Shown: piece by piece, positions 1-7,354 of the stretch
Layout of the letters: each line of letters opens with the position of its first letter
How positions within the stretch are numbered: position 1 is the first letter of the stretch
DNA from: Akkermansia sp.
Lineage (GTDB): Bacteria > Verrucomicrobiota > Verrucomicrobiia > Verrucomicrobiales > Akkermansiaceae
DNA length: 47,977 bases
Reading direction: 5' to 3'
Assembly: GCA_017546845.1 (NCBI GenBank)
Contig: JAFYRS010000078.1
Coordinates: 1 to 47,977 of the forward strand
Notes under the pieces: generated by a model
Seen by the model: only the letters and a program-made list of their open reading frames with translations
Databases searched by the model: none
What the model was told of the DNA's origin: nothing
Translations under genes and position numbers: made by a program

Positions 1-27
1 CTGCTCTAACCGCTGAGCTACAGCCCC
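1..27 (-). tRNA. tRNA, 5' part only (runs off the window)
   Basis: Read on the minus strand from position 27, the sequence has the 5' half of a tRNA: a GGGGCTG acceptor strand, T8-A9, a D-stem GCTC with A14, the D-loop G18-G pair and the closing GAGC. The anticodon lies outside the window, so the amino acid cannot be given. The following 75 bases before the next gene show no clear structure. Confidence 0.85.
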
Positions 28-102
28 ACAGGGAGTGTACAGAATAGGTGGGGGAGTTGCAAGCGAAAAATGATGCAGGGTTTGTCATGCAGGAGGAGAA
101 AA

Positions 103-717
103 TCAGCGGATGAAGTGGGTCCAGGCGCGGGGTTCGGCCAGAGTGGGGTGCGCCGGGCCGGCGGCCACGCACTGCATCATCCATGCCATATTCTGCCCCA
201 GGTGGCGCAGGGTCTGGGCGCCTTCGGCATCTTCATGCACCTCTCCGGGGCGCATGCCGTATATCATGTTCCAGTAGAAGGAGCTGACGAGGGGCTGATT
301 GTTGTAGGTGATGTATTTGTTGAGGCGGTCGAGCGTGGTGCTGGCACCACCACGGCGCGCCACGGCTATGGTGGCTCCGGGTTTGTAGGCCAGCTTAGCG
401 CCGGCGGAATAGTACAGCCTGTCCAGCAGGGCACAGAGCGCGCCGTTCGGTCCGGCAAAGTAGGTGGGGCTGCCGATGACAATACCGCCGATTTCATCGA
501 GCTGGTCGTAGATGTGGTTGTACAGGGCATCGTTCATGCCGCAACGTCCGGTTTTGAGGCAGGCGCGGCAGCCGATGCAGCCCTGCACCGGGGCAGTGCC
601 AATCTGCACTATTTCGGTTTCCACACCAGCGGTGTGCACGCCCTCTGCCACCATTTCCAGCGCCTGGAAGGTGTTTCCATTGGCATGGGGACTTCCGTTT
701 ATCAATAAAGCTTTCAT
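103..717 (-). CDS. flavodoxin-family NAD(P)H-dependent oxidoreductase
   Basis: A 204-residue protein with the flavodoxin-like FMN reductase fold. The N-terminus MKALLINGSPHANGNT is the phosphate-binding loop for FMN, and GSPTYF near residue 80 is the second flavin loop. A cluster of cysteines (CIGCRACLKTGRC, about residues 47-59) resembles the iron-sulfur flavoprotein / multimeric flavodoxin group, where it may bind a cluster; that is inferred. The family transfers electrons from NAD(P)H to small acceptors in the cytoplasm. A GGAGAG sequence lies just before the ATG, one of the few plausible ribosome binding sites here, and a promoter is visible upstream. The gene looks monocistronic; the substrate is unknown. 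Confidence 0.85.
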   Translation of the reverse strand: MKALLINGSPHANGNTFQALEMVAEGVHTAGVETEIVQIGTAPVQGCIGCRACLKTGRCGMNDALYNHIYDQLDEIGGIVIGSPTYFAGPNGALCALLDRLYYSAGAKLAYKPGATIAVARRGGASTTLDRLNKYITYNNQPLVSSFYWNMIYGMRPGEVHEDAEGAQTLRHLGQNMAWMMQCVAAGPAHPTLAEPRAWTHFIR

Positions 718-726
718 ACGCTCTCC

Positions 727-755
727 AGTTTAACAAGCACCACCCGGCGCGACAA
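727..755 (-). promoter_or_regulatory. promoter of the flavodoxin-family gene
   Basis: On the minus strand TTGTCG (755-750), a 17-base spacer and TAAACT (732-727) form a sigma-70-like promoter. The -10 ends nine bases before the ATG at 717, so the leader would be very short even though GGAGAG lies in that gap. The match is partial (4/6 in each box). Confidence 0.4.
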
Positions 756-781
756 GAAAATAATGGCGGCTGAATGTGTAA

Positions 782-821
782 AAAAGAAAAACCAGCAGTC
801 TGAAAATCAGGCTGCCGGTTT
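782..821 (-). terminator. Rho-independent terminator of the small basic protein gene
   Basis: On the minus strand a stem AAACCGGCAG..CTG pairs with CAG..CTGCTGGTTT (one G-T pair, single bulges) around a short AT loop. It is followed directly by a T-rich tract (TTTTTCTTTTTT). It lies 30 bases past the stop codon at 851. Confidence 0.75.
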
Positions 822-850
822 CAGAAGTCAGTTTATAGCTGAGACGAAGA

Positions 851-982
851 TTAGTCCTTGGAAACCTTCTTGGCCATCTGAACAGGAGTGGTATTCTTGC
901 TGTTCTTGGCGATTTCCTTCTGGCGCTTGATGTAGGCGGTGCGGCGGCGACGCTTCGTCTCCTTACGATGTTGTTGACCCAT
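851..982 (-). CDS. small basic protein, Chlamydiae/Verrucomicrobia family
   Basis: A 43-residue protein beginning MGQQHRKETKRRRR and rich in Lys and Arg throughout (predicted pI above 11). I recognise it as the small basic protein family restricted to Verrucomicrobia and Chlamydiae, proposed to be RNA- or ribosome-associated; I know of no proven function. It is monocistronic, with its own likely promoter (TTGCAA-N17-TATTTA) and a strong terminator, which suggests high expression. No Shine-Dalgarno sequence precedes the ATG. The conserved N-terminus MGQQH fixes the start. Confidence 0.85.
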   Translation of the reverse strand: MGQQHRKETKRRRRTAYIKRQKEIAKNSKNTTPVQMAKKVSKD

Positions 983-1046
983 GGTGGTTCTGTGTTAGGT
1001 TTGTAGGGCAGGCAAACAGACCCGCCCGGGTTGAATAAGTGGATTC

Positions 1047-1075
1047 TAAATAGCGTTTTTATGAGCTGATTGCAA
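1047..1075 (-). promoter_or_regulatory. promoter of the small basic protein gene
   Basis: On the minus strand TTGCAA (1075-1070), a 17-base spacer and TATTTA (1052-1047). Transcription would begin near 1040, giving a leader of about 57 bases, longer than for most genes here. Confidence 0.4.
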
Positions 1076-1103
1076 GGCTAAAATGCGTGTACAGGCTTTT
1101 TTA

Positions 1104-1132
1104 TTGCCAGAATGGCGCACAAATGCTAGTCT
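1104..1132 (+). promoter_or_regulatory. promoter of the ketopantoate reductase gene, leaderless type
   Basis: TTGCCA (1104-1109), a 17-base spacer and TAGTCT (1127-1132). The -10 ends six bases before the ATG at 1139, so the predicted transcription start coincides with the start codon. Confidence 0.45.
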
Positions 1133-1138
1133 AGAGGC

Positions 1139-2056
1139 ATGAAGATTGCCATTTTAGGGGCTGGAGCGCTTGGGTGCTATTACGGAGCGCGGCTGGCAGA
1201 AGCGGGGCACGATGTGTGTTTTATCGGGCGCTCGGTCTGTGAACCGCTGAAGGCGGAGGGGCTGCATGTGGAGAGCGTGCACGGGGATATTCACCTGCCG
1301 CAGGTGCAGGTGTGCCAGAGTGCAGAGGAATGCGGCCCGGTTGATTTAGCAATTGTGTGCTGGAAGACCACGAGCAATGCTCAGCTGGGGGATTACCTCC
1401 CCGCCCTGGTGAGCGACAACACGGAAGTGCTGACGCTGCAGAACGGCATGGGCAATGCCGAGGCCATTTCGGCTTTCGTGGATGCCGCGCGGGTGTATAT
1501 CGGCCTTTGTTTTGTGTGCTGCATGATGGATGAACCCGGGCGAATCCGGCATCTGGAGGGCGGAGACATCCAGTTTGCGCCCTTTGTGAGCTCGGAATCG
1601 GGAATTATCCGCGCCAGGGAATTGGCCGCTGTGTTTGAGCAGGCGCGCATTGTTTCCTCTGCCTTTGAGCACGCGGAGCAGATTCAGTGGTGCAAGCTGA
1701 CCTGGAATATTCCGTTCAACGGGCTGTGCGTGGCGCATGGCGGCATCAGCGTGAAGAAGCTTTTCACCATGCCGGGGCAGCCGGAGCGAGCCGAAGAGGT
1801 GATGAGGGAGGTCTGCGCTGCGGCAGAGAAGCGCGGGTTCCCGCTGCCGATGGATATTGTGCAGTACCAGATGGAACGGACGCGCATCATGGGAGAGTTT
1901 GTGCCGAGCAGCGCGGTGGATTTGCAGCGCGGGCGCCCGGTTGAGTATGAGGCCATCTGGGGGAGCACGCTGGAGCGAGCCCGCGAGGCCGGGGTGAGCG
2001 TGCCGCACTGGGAACAGCTGGCCGCCGATATTCGCAAGCAGTTGGGCCGGGCATGA
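1139..2056 (+). CDS. panE: 2-dehydropantoate 2-reductase (ketopantoate reductase)
   Basis: 305 residues. It reduces 2-dehydropantoate to pantoate with NADPH, a step toward pantothenate and coenzyme A. The N-terminal Rossmann fold shows MKIAILGAGALGCYYGARL, the GxGxxG nucleotide loop at residues 7-12. LTLQNGMGN (about residues 99-107) carries the conserved Asn-Gly of the family, and the central CKLTWNIPFNGLC segment contains the catalytic Lys region. Length is normal. A promoter whose -10 ends six bases before the ATG supports the start and suggests a leaderless mRNA. The stop overlaps the start of the next gene (ATGA), so the two are probably cotranslated. Close paralogues in the ApbA/PanE family may act on other 2-oxo acids. 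Confidence 0.88.
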   Translation: MKIAILGAGALGCYYGARLAEAGHDVCFIGRSVCEPLKAEGLHVESVHGDIHLPQVQVCQSAEECGPVDLAIVCWKTTSNAQLGDYLPALVSDNTEVLTLQNGMGNAEAISAFVDAARVYIGLCFVCCMMDEPGRIRHLEGGDIQFAPFVSSESGIIRARELAAVFEQARIVSSAFEHAEQIQWCKLTWNIPFNGLCVAHGGISVKKLFTMPGQPERAEEVMREVCAAAEKRGFPLPMDIVQYQMERTRIMGEFVPSSAVDLQRGRPVEYEAIWGSTLERAREAGVSVPHWEQLAADIRKQLGRA

Positions 2057-2931
2057 GCTTGAATCCGTCCAGTGCTGTGCGCAGGGGGCTCTGCATGTGC
2101 GGGGCTCTGGGTCTGCTTGTGGCAGCCGGTCTGGCGCTGCAGCCGCTGGAACAGCGCGTGCAGCAGCAGGAGGAGGCCGCCCGCCTGCTGCTGCCTGCCC
2201 CGGATTATGGGCAGACGGATGCGCTTTCTCAGAAGCTGGCCTTGTTTGCGCTGGGCGGGTTGCGCACCTTCGCTGCCGAGATGCTGTGTGTCGATGCCAC
2301 AAATGCGTGGATTGAGCAGGACTGGCCGCGTGCCCGCCGCCGCTGGGAGCAGATTACTACGCTGTGCCCGCAGCGGGTGAATTACTGGATCCGCGCCGCA
2401 CGGGATATGGGCACCAATGCCGTGGCCTGGGTGAACAGCCGGGAGACTGGCGGCGAGCACGAGCGGGCCATGCAGAACAAGGAGTATCTGGATGCCGCCG
2501 AGCGATTCCTGCAGGAAGGGATTGCCAACAACCCGCAGAGCGCCCTGCTCTGGCTGCAGATGGGGGCGTTTGATGAGGACCTGGCCCGCCGGACGAATTT
2601 CAGCCGGGCGGTGGAAGATTACCGCCGGGCGGTGGCGCTGGGGGCCTCTCCCATGTACCGCCGCTGGGAGTTTTATAATCTGTGCCGCATCCGCGGCAGA
2701 GAGGAAGAAGCCTGGAAGCTGGGGCGCGAGCTATACCGGGAAGAGCGGCACCGCTCTCCCTCGCTGCGCTGCCTGCTGGTGGTGCTGCAGCATAAGCTGC
2801 AGGTTCCGGAGGAGGAAAAGCTTTCACTGGAAGAGCTGTTCGGTTCCCGGGAACGGGCCATGAAGCAGCTGCGCCGCTTTGCCCGCAATGACCTCCGCTT
2901 CCCGACCACAGGAATCAGAACCAGTGATTAA
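2053..2931 (+). CDS. membrane-anchored helical-repeat (TPR-like) protein
   Basis: 292 residues, function not recognised. One hydrophobic segment near the N-terminus (about residues 10-30, RGLCMCGALGLLVAAGLAL) looks like a signal anchor. The rest is helical with TPR-like pairs (AAERFLQEGIANNPQSALLW; SRAVEDYRRAVALG), so an extracytoplasmic protein-interaction role is plausible. The ATG overlaps the TGA of panE by four bases, pointing to coupled translation, though panE and this gene have no obvious shared job. The stop codon lies inside an inverted repeat with the following heptamer array. The last six residues (GIRTSD) derive from repeat-adjacent sequence and may be poorly conserved. Confidence 0.75.
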   Translation: MSLNPSSAVRRGLCMCGALGLLVAAGLALQPLEQRVQQQEEAARLLLPAPDYGQTDALSQKLALFALGGLRTFAAEMLCVDATNAWIEQDWPRARRRWEQITTLCPQRVNYWIRAARDMGTNAVAWVNSRETGGEHERAMQNKEYLDAAERFLQEGIANNPQSALLWLQMGAFDEDLARRTNFSRAVEDYRRAVALGASPMYRRWEFYNLCRIRGREEEAWKLGRELYREERHRSPSLRCLLVVLQHKLQVPEEEKLSLEELFGSRERAMKQLRRFARNDLRFPTTGIRTSD

Positions 2932-2981
2932 GAATCACTATTCACTAATCACTAATCACTAATCACTAATCACTATTCACT
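2923..2981. repeat. heptamer tandem repeat (AATCACT/ATTCACT, 7 copies) with hairpin
   Basis: Seven uninterrupted heptamers occupy 2933-2981: five AATCACT and two ATTCACT, the variants in positions 2 and 7. Just before them AGTGATT (2923-2929), spanning the stop codon of the upstream gene, is the exact reverse complement of the unit. It forms a 7-bp hairpin with the first copy around a 3-base loop. The array sits between two convergent genes and may vary in copy number. Confidence 0.9.
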
Positions 2982-2986
2982 CTCCC

Positions 2987-3916
2987 TTACTCCTCGTTCC
3001 ACCCGGCGCGGGGATGGGCCTGGCGGTATACCTGCTGCATGCGGGTCCGGGTCACGTGCGTGTATATCTGCGTGGTGGCAAGTGAACTGTGCCCCAGCAG
3101 CTCCTGCACCGCGCGCAGATCAGCCCCGGCATCGAGGAGATGCGTGGCAAAGGTATGCCGCAGTTTGTGCGGTGAAATGTGGAAGGGCAAGTCCGAAACA
3201 CGCAGGTATTTATCCAGCATGAGCTGCACGCTGCGGCAGCTCATGCGCTTGCCCAGGCGGCTGATGAAAAGCGGCTCGCGGCCTTGCACCCCGGCCATCT
3301 CGCGGTAGCGCTCCACGGCTTCGCGTGCATAATCGCCCACGGGCACCAGCCGCACCTTGCGCCCTTTACCCAGTACCCGGATGCAGTTCTCCCCCGGGCG
3401 CAGGGAATCTGCGTCGAGCGCTACCAGTTCGCTCAGACGCATGCCGCATGAGTAAAAAAGCTCCAGAATCGCCACATCGCGGTGCGGCAGCCATGCGGGG
3501 CTCTTCTTATCGGGCGGAATCCGCAGCGGCAGAGCCAGGAGTTCCTCCATCTGGTGCAGGGAAAGGTGCACCGGCAGGCTCTGGGAGGCGCGGGGCAGGC
3601 TCACTTCGGCCAGGGGACTGGCCTGCAGTCCCTCGCGGCGCATCAGGTATTCATAAAACGAACGCAGGGCGGCAAAGCGCAGGCGTATGGTAGAGGGCTT
3701 GAGTTGTTCGTTCAGCGCTTCATACAGCCAGGAGCGGAACACATCTGCCCCGCAGCGCTCCCATGCCTCAAAATCCTCCCCCGCCCAGCGGCGGAACAAC
3801 TGCAGCGAGCGATGATACGCCTCCACCGTGCGGGGCGAGGCATTCCGCTCCGCTTCCAGGTATTCCAGGAAGCGGAACACAAGCGGGCCCAGCTCTGCCG
3901 CGGTTGAATTCACGCG
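2987..3916 (-). CDS. tyrosine recombinase, XerC/XerD type
   Basis: A site-specific recombinase of the phage-integrase family, likely one of the pair that resolves chromosome dimers at dif. The N-terminal SAM-like core-binding domain (FLEYLEAERNASPRTVEAYH) precedes the catalytic domain with all six residues visible: Arg in CGMRLSELVALD, Lys in LGKGRKVRLVPV, His and Arg in SPHKLRHTFATHLL, His in LLGHSS and Tyr in TTQIYTHV. The open frame extends to an ATG at 4054. That would add 46 unconserved residues and overlap the divergent gene at 4007, so I chose the GTG at 3916, giving 309 residues, the family norm. XerC versus XerD cannot be decided from sequence alone. It is convergent with the gene to its left. 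Confidence 0.85.
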   Translation of the reverse strand, partial: RVNSTAAELGPLVFRFLEYLEAERNASPRTVEAYHRSLQLFRRWAGEDFEAWERCGADVFRSWLYEALNEQLKPSTIRLRFAALRSFYEYLMRREGLQASPLAEVSLPRASQSLPVHLSLHQMEELLALPLRIPPDKKSPAWLPHRDVAILELFYSCGMRLSELVALDADSLRPGENCIRVLGKGRKVRLVPVGDYAREAVERYREMAGVQGREPLFISRLGKRMSCRSVQLMLDKYLRVSDLPFHISPHKLRHTFATHLLDAGADLRAVQELLGHSSLATTQIYTHVTRTRMQQVYRQAHPRAGWNEE

Positions 3917-3962
3917 GGTAGTTGTAGCACATTTGGCACTGGGATACAAGCGCAGAATTGCA

Positions 3963-3991
3963 TTGACAGAATCGGGCGGCTCTGGCAGTAT
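3963..3991 (+). promoter_or_regulatory. promoter of the secreted protein gene at 4007
   Basis: A consensus TTGACA (3963-3968), a 17-base spacer and CAGTAT (3986-3991), with the ATG codons at 4007/4010 about 15 bases on. It lies in the divergent gap with the recombinase gene, which argues for the shorter recombinase start. Confidence 0.45.
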
Positions 3992-4006
3992 GAGCTCACC
4001 CTCCAG

Positions 4007-4432
4007 ATGATGACCAAACTGTTCATTCCCCTGCTTTTTCTGGCCGCCGCGCATGCCGATGACGGTCTGCCCGTACTTCAGCGCAGCACCCTGCCCAACG
4101 AGGTCATGTGGGAGTTGGAAACCGAACTGACCGGATTCCGCCAGAACAATGGCGCCGTGCTGGAATGTCTGCAGGCAGCCCTGCAGGATTTACTGCAACA
4201 GGCAGGCCATGAGGCCACGGTTGAGAATCTGGTGCGCGTGCTGACCCGCCCGAGCGAAAGCGGTACGCCGGAATCCGCCATCAAGGAATTGCTGCTGCCC
4301 CAGGCAGATTCCATCCTGGTCAGCCAGGATGGCAGTTTTGCCATGATTTGCAACCAGACGAAGGCAGGCGAGACGCTGCAGGTGTTCCGCGACACCGTGC
4401 GCGGGCTTTCGGTGCAGAACATGCGGCGCTGA
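4007..4432 (+). CDS. small secreted protein of unknown function
   Basis: 141 residues. It begins with a short signal peptide (MMTKLFIPLLFLAAAHA) that would be cut before Asp-Asp, so the mature protein of about 124 residues is probably periplasmic. The body is mostly helical with one strand-like segment (DSILVSQDGSFAMICNQT). I recognise no domain. It is preceded by a TTGACA-type promoter. A GGAGGA/TCCTCC inverted repeat at 4456-4479 follows it and could act as a weak terminator. Translation could also begin at the second ATG (4010). Confidence 0.65.
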   Translation: MMTKLFIPLLFLAAAHADDGLPVLQRSTLPNEVMWELETELTGFRQNNGAVLECLQAALQDLLQQAGHEATVENLVRVLTRPSESGTPESAIKELLLPQADSILVSQDGSFAMICNQTKAGETLQVFRDTVRGLSVQNMRR

Positions 4433-4487
4433 TACACACTAACAATCAGCGAACAGGAGGAGGTGCGGCAGCATCCTCCCCTTTGCT

Positions 4488-4877
4488 ATGATTCCCCTGT
4501 GCAATAATGAGCTCTGGTATGTGCTGCTGTATTGTCTGCTGACCTGGCTGCTGCTGGCGCTGGCATTCTATGCGGCAGATGCCCTGCACCGCTGGAAAAA
4601 CTCCATGGCCTGCGCATTGGTGGAAATGGTGCTGGCCGCCGTGCTTTCCATGCTCGGCGGTTTTGCCGCTGCGCAACTCGGCACCGGCCTGCCCATGGCA
4701 GGGATTTTCCAGCTGGTCGGGATTCTGGCCAGCACGATGGCGGTATCGCGCCTGTTCCAGATGCTGAACTGGCCGCGCACCTGGCTGGCGGGTGCACTGG
4801 CCGTGGTTGCATACGCGCTGGCGGGGCAGCTCATGGCCTGGTGTCTGCTCTGCGCCAGCTTTGGCAACACGATTTGA
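4488..4877 (+). CDS. small integral membrane protein
   Basis: 129 residues with three or four hydrophobic helices (about residues 10-30, 45-65, 70-88 and 100-122) and few charged residues; no family recognised. It may be an inner-membrane protein. The start is uncertain: the ATG at 4488 overlaps a TATGAT hexamer (4487-4492) that looks like a -10 element, so a later non-ATG start is possible. The frame stays open and strongly hydrophobic, which favours a real gene. Confidence 0.6.
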   Translation: MIPLCNNELWYVLLYCLLTWLLLALAFYAADALHRWKNSMACALVEMVLAAVLSMLGGFAAAQLGTGLPMAGIFQLVGILASTMAVSRLFQMLNWPRTWLAGALAVVAYALAGQLMAWCLLCASFGNTI

Positions 4878-4911
4878 TACGCCACGCCAGGTGTACTGCC
4901 TCACTTTCGGC

Positions 4912-4940
4912 TCGCCAAATGCCATGAAAGCGTGTACAAT
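4912..4940 (+). promoter_or_regulatory. promoter of the metallo-hydrolase gene, leaderless type
   Basis: TCGCCA (4912-4917), a 17-base spacer and TACAAT (4935-4940). The -10 ends six bases before a GTG at 4947, matching the arrangement seen before several other genes here. Confidence 0.4.
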
Positions 4941-4946
4941 GCGCGC

Positions 4947-5573
4947 GTGAGCAGAAAAATACAGGTTTACACCGGTGGTTCCGTGGGGTGCAATGGCTAC
5001 CTGATTGAAGGGACCGGGGGCTATGTGGCGGTGGATGCCCCGCTGGGCATGGCTGCCTGGGTGCAGCGCCAGCTGCCCGCTGGCACAAAGTTGACGCACC
5101 TCCTGCTCACGCACCAGCATTTCGACCACGTGGAAGGAGCCGCAGAACTGAAGGAACGCACCGGCTGCCGCATTGTTGCGGTGGCGCCCTACAGCCGCAA
5201 GCTGACACTGGAAGAAGCTGCTGGTGCCTGGGGACTGCCGCCGGTAGCACCCTATGTGGTGGATGATGTGCTGGGCACAGCCCCGAAAAAGGCCGACTGG
5301 GCCGGGATGGAATGGGAGGTATTCCCGATAGCCGGGCACGCCACTGATGGCGCCGCCTATTACCTGCCCGGAGACGATGAGCTTTTTGTGGGCGACATTC
5401 TGTTTGCCGGCAGCGTGGGACGCACGGATTTCCCCGGCGGCAGCATGAGCACCCTGGTGCGAGGCATCCAGGAGCACCTGATGCCCCTGCCGCCGCAGAC
5501 CACGGTGAACAGCGGACACGGCCCCGCCAGTTCCATTGGCGAAGAGCAGCTTAACAATCCCTATATCTGCTGA
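4947..5573 (+). CDS. metallo-beta-lactamase-fold hydrolase (glyoxalase II-like)
   Basis: About 208 residues. The zinc-binding signature HQHFDH (in LLLTHQHFDHVEGA) is intact, the third ligand His is in AGHATDGA, the bridging Asp is in LFVGDILF, and the last His is in NSGHGP. This order matches the hydroxyacylglutathione hydrolase / small-molecule thioesterase group. The substrate is not determined. I start the protein at the GTG at 4947, giving SRKIQVYTGG, because a TACAAT box ends six bases earlier; a GTG at 4932 in the same frame is the alternative and would lie over that box. It is separated from the helicase gene by eight bases and may be cotranscribed with it. Confidence 0.85.
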   Translation: MSRKIQVYTGGSVGCNGYLIEGTGGYVAVDAPLGMAAWVQRQLPAGTKLTHLLLTHQHFDHVEGAAELKERTGCRIVAVAPYSRKLTLEEAAGAWGLPPVAPYVVDDVLGTAPKKADWAGMEWEVFPIAGHATDGAAYYLPGDDELFVGDILFAGSVGRTDFPGGSMSTLVRGIQEHLMPLPPQTTVNSGHGPASSIGEEQLNNPYIC

Positions 5574-5581
5574 TACCGGGT

Positions 5582-6823
5582 ATGGACGATTTTACACAAC
5601 AAACGACAACGGAAACGAAGATGACATTCGAAGAACTGGGGCTTTCCGCCCCCATTCTGGAAGCCGTGAAGGATTGCGGCTATGAGAACCCGACCCCGAT
5701 TCAGGAGCAGGCTATTCCCCAGATTATGCAGGGGAAGGATGTGATTGGCGCATCCCAGACCGGCACGGGCAAATCTGCCGCATTCACCCTGCCCCTGCTC
5801 AACAACATCACCCACACCGGGCAGCCCCAGGTGCTGGTGCTTGAGCCTACACGCGAGCTCGCAGACCAGCTGGCCGAATCGTTCCGCACCTATGCGAAGC
5901 ACACCGATATCAAGGTGGGCCTGCTTTACGGCGGCGTGGGCTACGGCGCCCAGACCGAGGAGCTCAAGAAGGGCGTGGATGTGGTTGTGGCTACCCCCGG
6001 CCGCCTGATTGACCATTTCTACCGCGGCAACATGAAGTTCAAGGCCATCAAGACCCTGGTGCTGGACGAAGTGGACCGCATGACGGACATGGGATTCCTG
6101 CCCATTGTACGCAAGATTGTGAACCTTTGCCCCTGGGAGGGACGCCAGACGCTCTTCTTCTCGGCCACCATGCCGCAGATTCTGCAGGGCTTTGCCAAGT
6201 GGTGCCTGACCGACCCGGTGGAAATTGCCATTGCACGCCGGGAAGTGGCCAGCACGATTTCCCACGCATTCTACCCGGTGGGGCTTGACCAGCGTGACGA
6301 TTTGCTGCTCGCCCTCGTCAAAGCCACGGATTTCCAGAACCTCATGATTTTCACCCGTACCCGCAAGGAGGCCGACTCCGTGGGCACCATGCTGGCTAAC
6401 GCCGGGTGGAAGGATGAAGTGACGGTCATGCACTCCGACATCGGCCAGAAAGAACGAATGGCCGCGCTCAAGGGATTCAAGGAGGACAAGTTCCGCATCC
6501 TGGTAGCCACCGATGTGGCCGCCCGTGGTATCGACATCAACGGCGTGACGCACGTCATCAACTACCGCGTGCCGGAAAACCCGGAGGACTACGTACACCG
6601 CATTGGCCGCACGGGCCGCGCCGAATCCACCGGCGATGCCTTCACCCTCCTCACGGCCGATGAAGTCGACTTTGCCAAGAGCGTGGAAATCTTCATCAAC
6701 CGCAAGATTGCCCGCCGCAAGCTGGACGGTTTCAACTACGCCTATACCGCCCTGCTGGAGGACGGCCCGGTGCGCCCGGTGCGCAAACCGCGCCCCGCGG
6801 CTCCCAAGCGCCGCCGCCGCTGA
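5582..6823 (+). CDS. DEAD-box ATP-dependent RNA helicase (RhlE-like)
   Basis: 413 residues. It unwinds RNA duplexes using ATP, in ribosome assembly or mRNA turnover. Seen in order: the Q motif (GYENPTPIQEQAIP), motif I ASQTGTGKS, motif Ia PTRELADQ, motif II DEVD (residues 162-165, Val replacing the usual Ala), motif III SAT, motif V ATDVAARGIDI and motif VI HRIGRTGR. The C-terminus ends in a short basic tail (PAAPKRRRR) typical of RhlE-type proteins. The family often shows its highest similarity among cold-shock and ribosome-associated helicases. A run of genes in one direction (hydrolase, helicase, ruvC) with small gaps suggests an operon. Confidence 0.92.
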   Translation: MDDFTQQTTTETKMTFEELGLSAPILEAVKDCGYENPTPIQEQAIPQIMQGKDVIGASQTGTGKSAAFTLPLLNNITHTGQPQVLVLEPTRELADQLAESFRTYAKHTDIKVGLLYGGVGYGAQTEELKKGVDVVVATPGRLIDHFYRGNMKFKAIKTLVLDEVDRMTDMGFLPIVRKIVNLCPWEGRQTLFFSATMPQILQGFAKWCLTDPVEIAIARREVASTISHAFYPVGLDQRDDLLLALVKATDFQNLMIFTRTRKEADSVGTMLANAGWKDEVTVMHSDIGQKERMAALKGFKEDKFRILVATDVAARGIDINGVTHVINYRVPENPEDYVHRIGRTGRAESTGDAFTLLTADEVDFAKSVEIFINRKIARRKLDGFNYAYTALLEDGPVRPVRKPRPAAPKRRRR

Positions 6824-6832
6824 ACCACGGTC

Positions 6833-7339
6833 ATGCGCGTTGTCAGCATAGACCCGGCCATCCGCAACACGGGCTACGCGGTAATCGAAGGCGATTACCG
6901 CGCCCCGCGTGCGCTGGAGTACGGCACGCTCTCCCTGCCCGCCAGGCTCAGCCAGAGCCAGTGTCTGCTGGCGATTCACGAGCACGTGTGCGCCCTCATC
7001 GAAAAATGGCAGCCCGATGAACTGGCCATCGAGGGCATCATCTATGTGCAGAGCCACCGCACCGCCATCACCATGGGCTCAGCCCGCGCCGCCACAGTGC
7101 TGGCTGCGGCTAAATACGGACTGCAGATTATGGAATACCCGCCCACCTGCGTCAAACTGGCCACAGTGGGCCGCGGCGGCGCCGGCAAGCAGCAGGTGGC
7201 ATTCATGATGCGCGCCCTGCTCTCGCTCACCGAAACGCCCGCCCCCGATGCCGCCGATGCCCTCGCCATCGGCTACACCCACATGGCCGCCACAGATCCG
7301 CTCCGCGCCCACCTTTTCAAAGAGCGTAAGTATATTTAA
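6833..7339 (+). CDS. ruvC: Holliday junction resolvase RuvC
   Basis: 168 residues. An endonuclease that cuts Holliday junctions symmetrically during recombination, working with the RuvAB branch-migration motor. The RNase H-like active site is complete: Asp7 (MRVVSIDPA), Glu67 (ELAIEG), Asp139 and Asp142 (PDAADALAI). Length and motif spacing are normal. It starts nine bases after the helicase stop, so it is probably cotranscribed. ruvA and ruvB are not next to it. Past the stop lies the hairpin array, which may also end this transcript. Confidence 0.93.
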   Translation: MRVVSIDPAIRNTGYAVIEGDYRAPRALEYGTLSLPARLSQSQCLLAIHEHVCALIEKWQPDELAIEGIIYVQSHRTAITMGSARAATVLAAAKYGLQIMEYPPTCVKLATVGRGGAGKQQVAFMMRALLSLTETPAPDAADALAIGYTHMAATDPLRAHLFKERKYI

Positions 7340-7354
7340 GTCCGACCAACGGGA

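Noticed and set aside
2933-2981. dif or other recombination site next to the XerC/D-type gene
   Set aside because: The heptamer array has no 28-base dif-like layout with two recombinase arms and a 6-8-base centre.
3917-4054. 46-residue N-terminal extension of the recombinase
   Set aside because: It makes the protein longer than the family, overlaps the divergent gene at 4007 and covers a TTGACA-type promoter.
5561-7057. Long minus-strand open frame (498 codons) over the helicase gene
   Set aside because: It lies opposite a clear DEAD-box helicase with every motif, its product is low-complexity Gly/Ala/His-rich, and it is a shadow of GC-biased codons.
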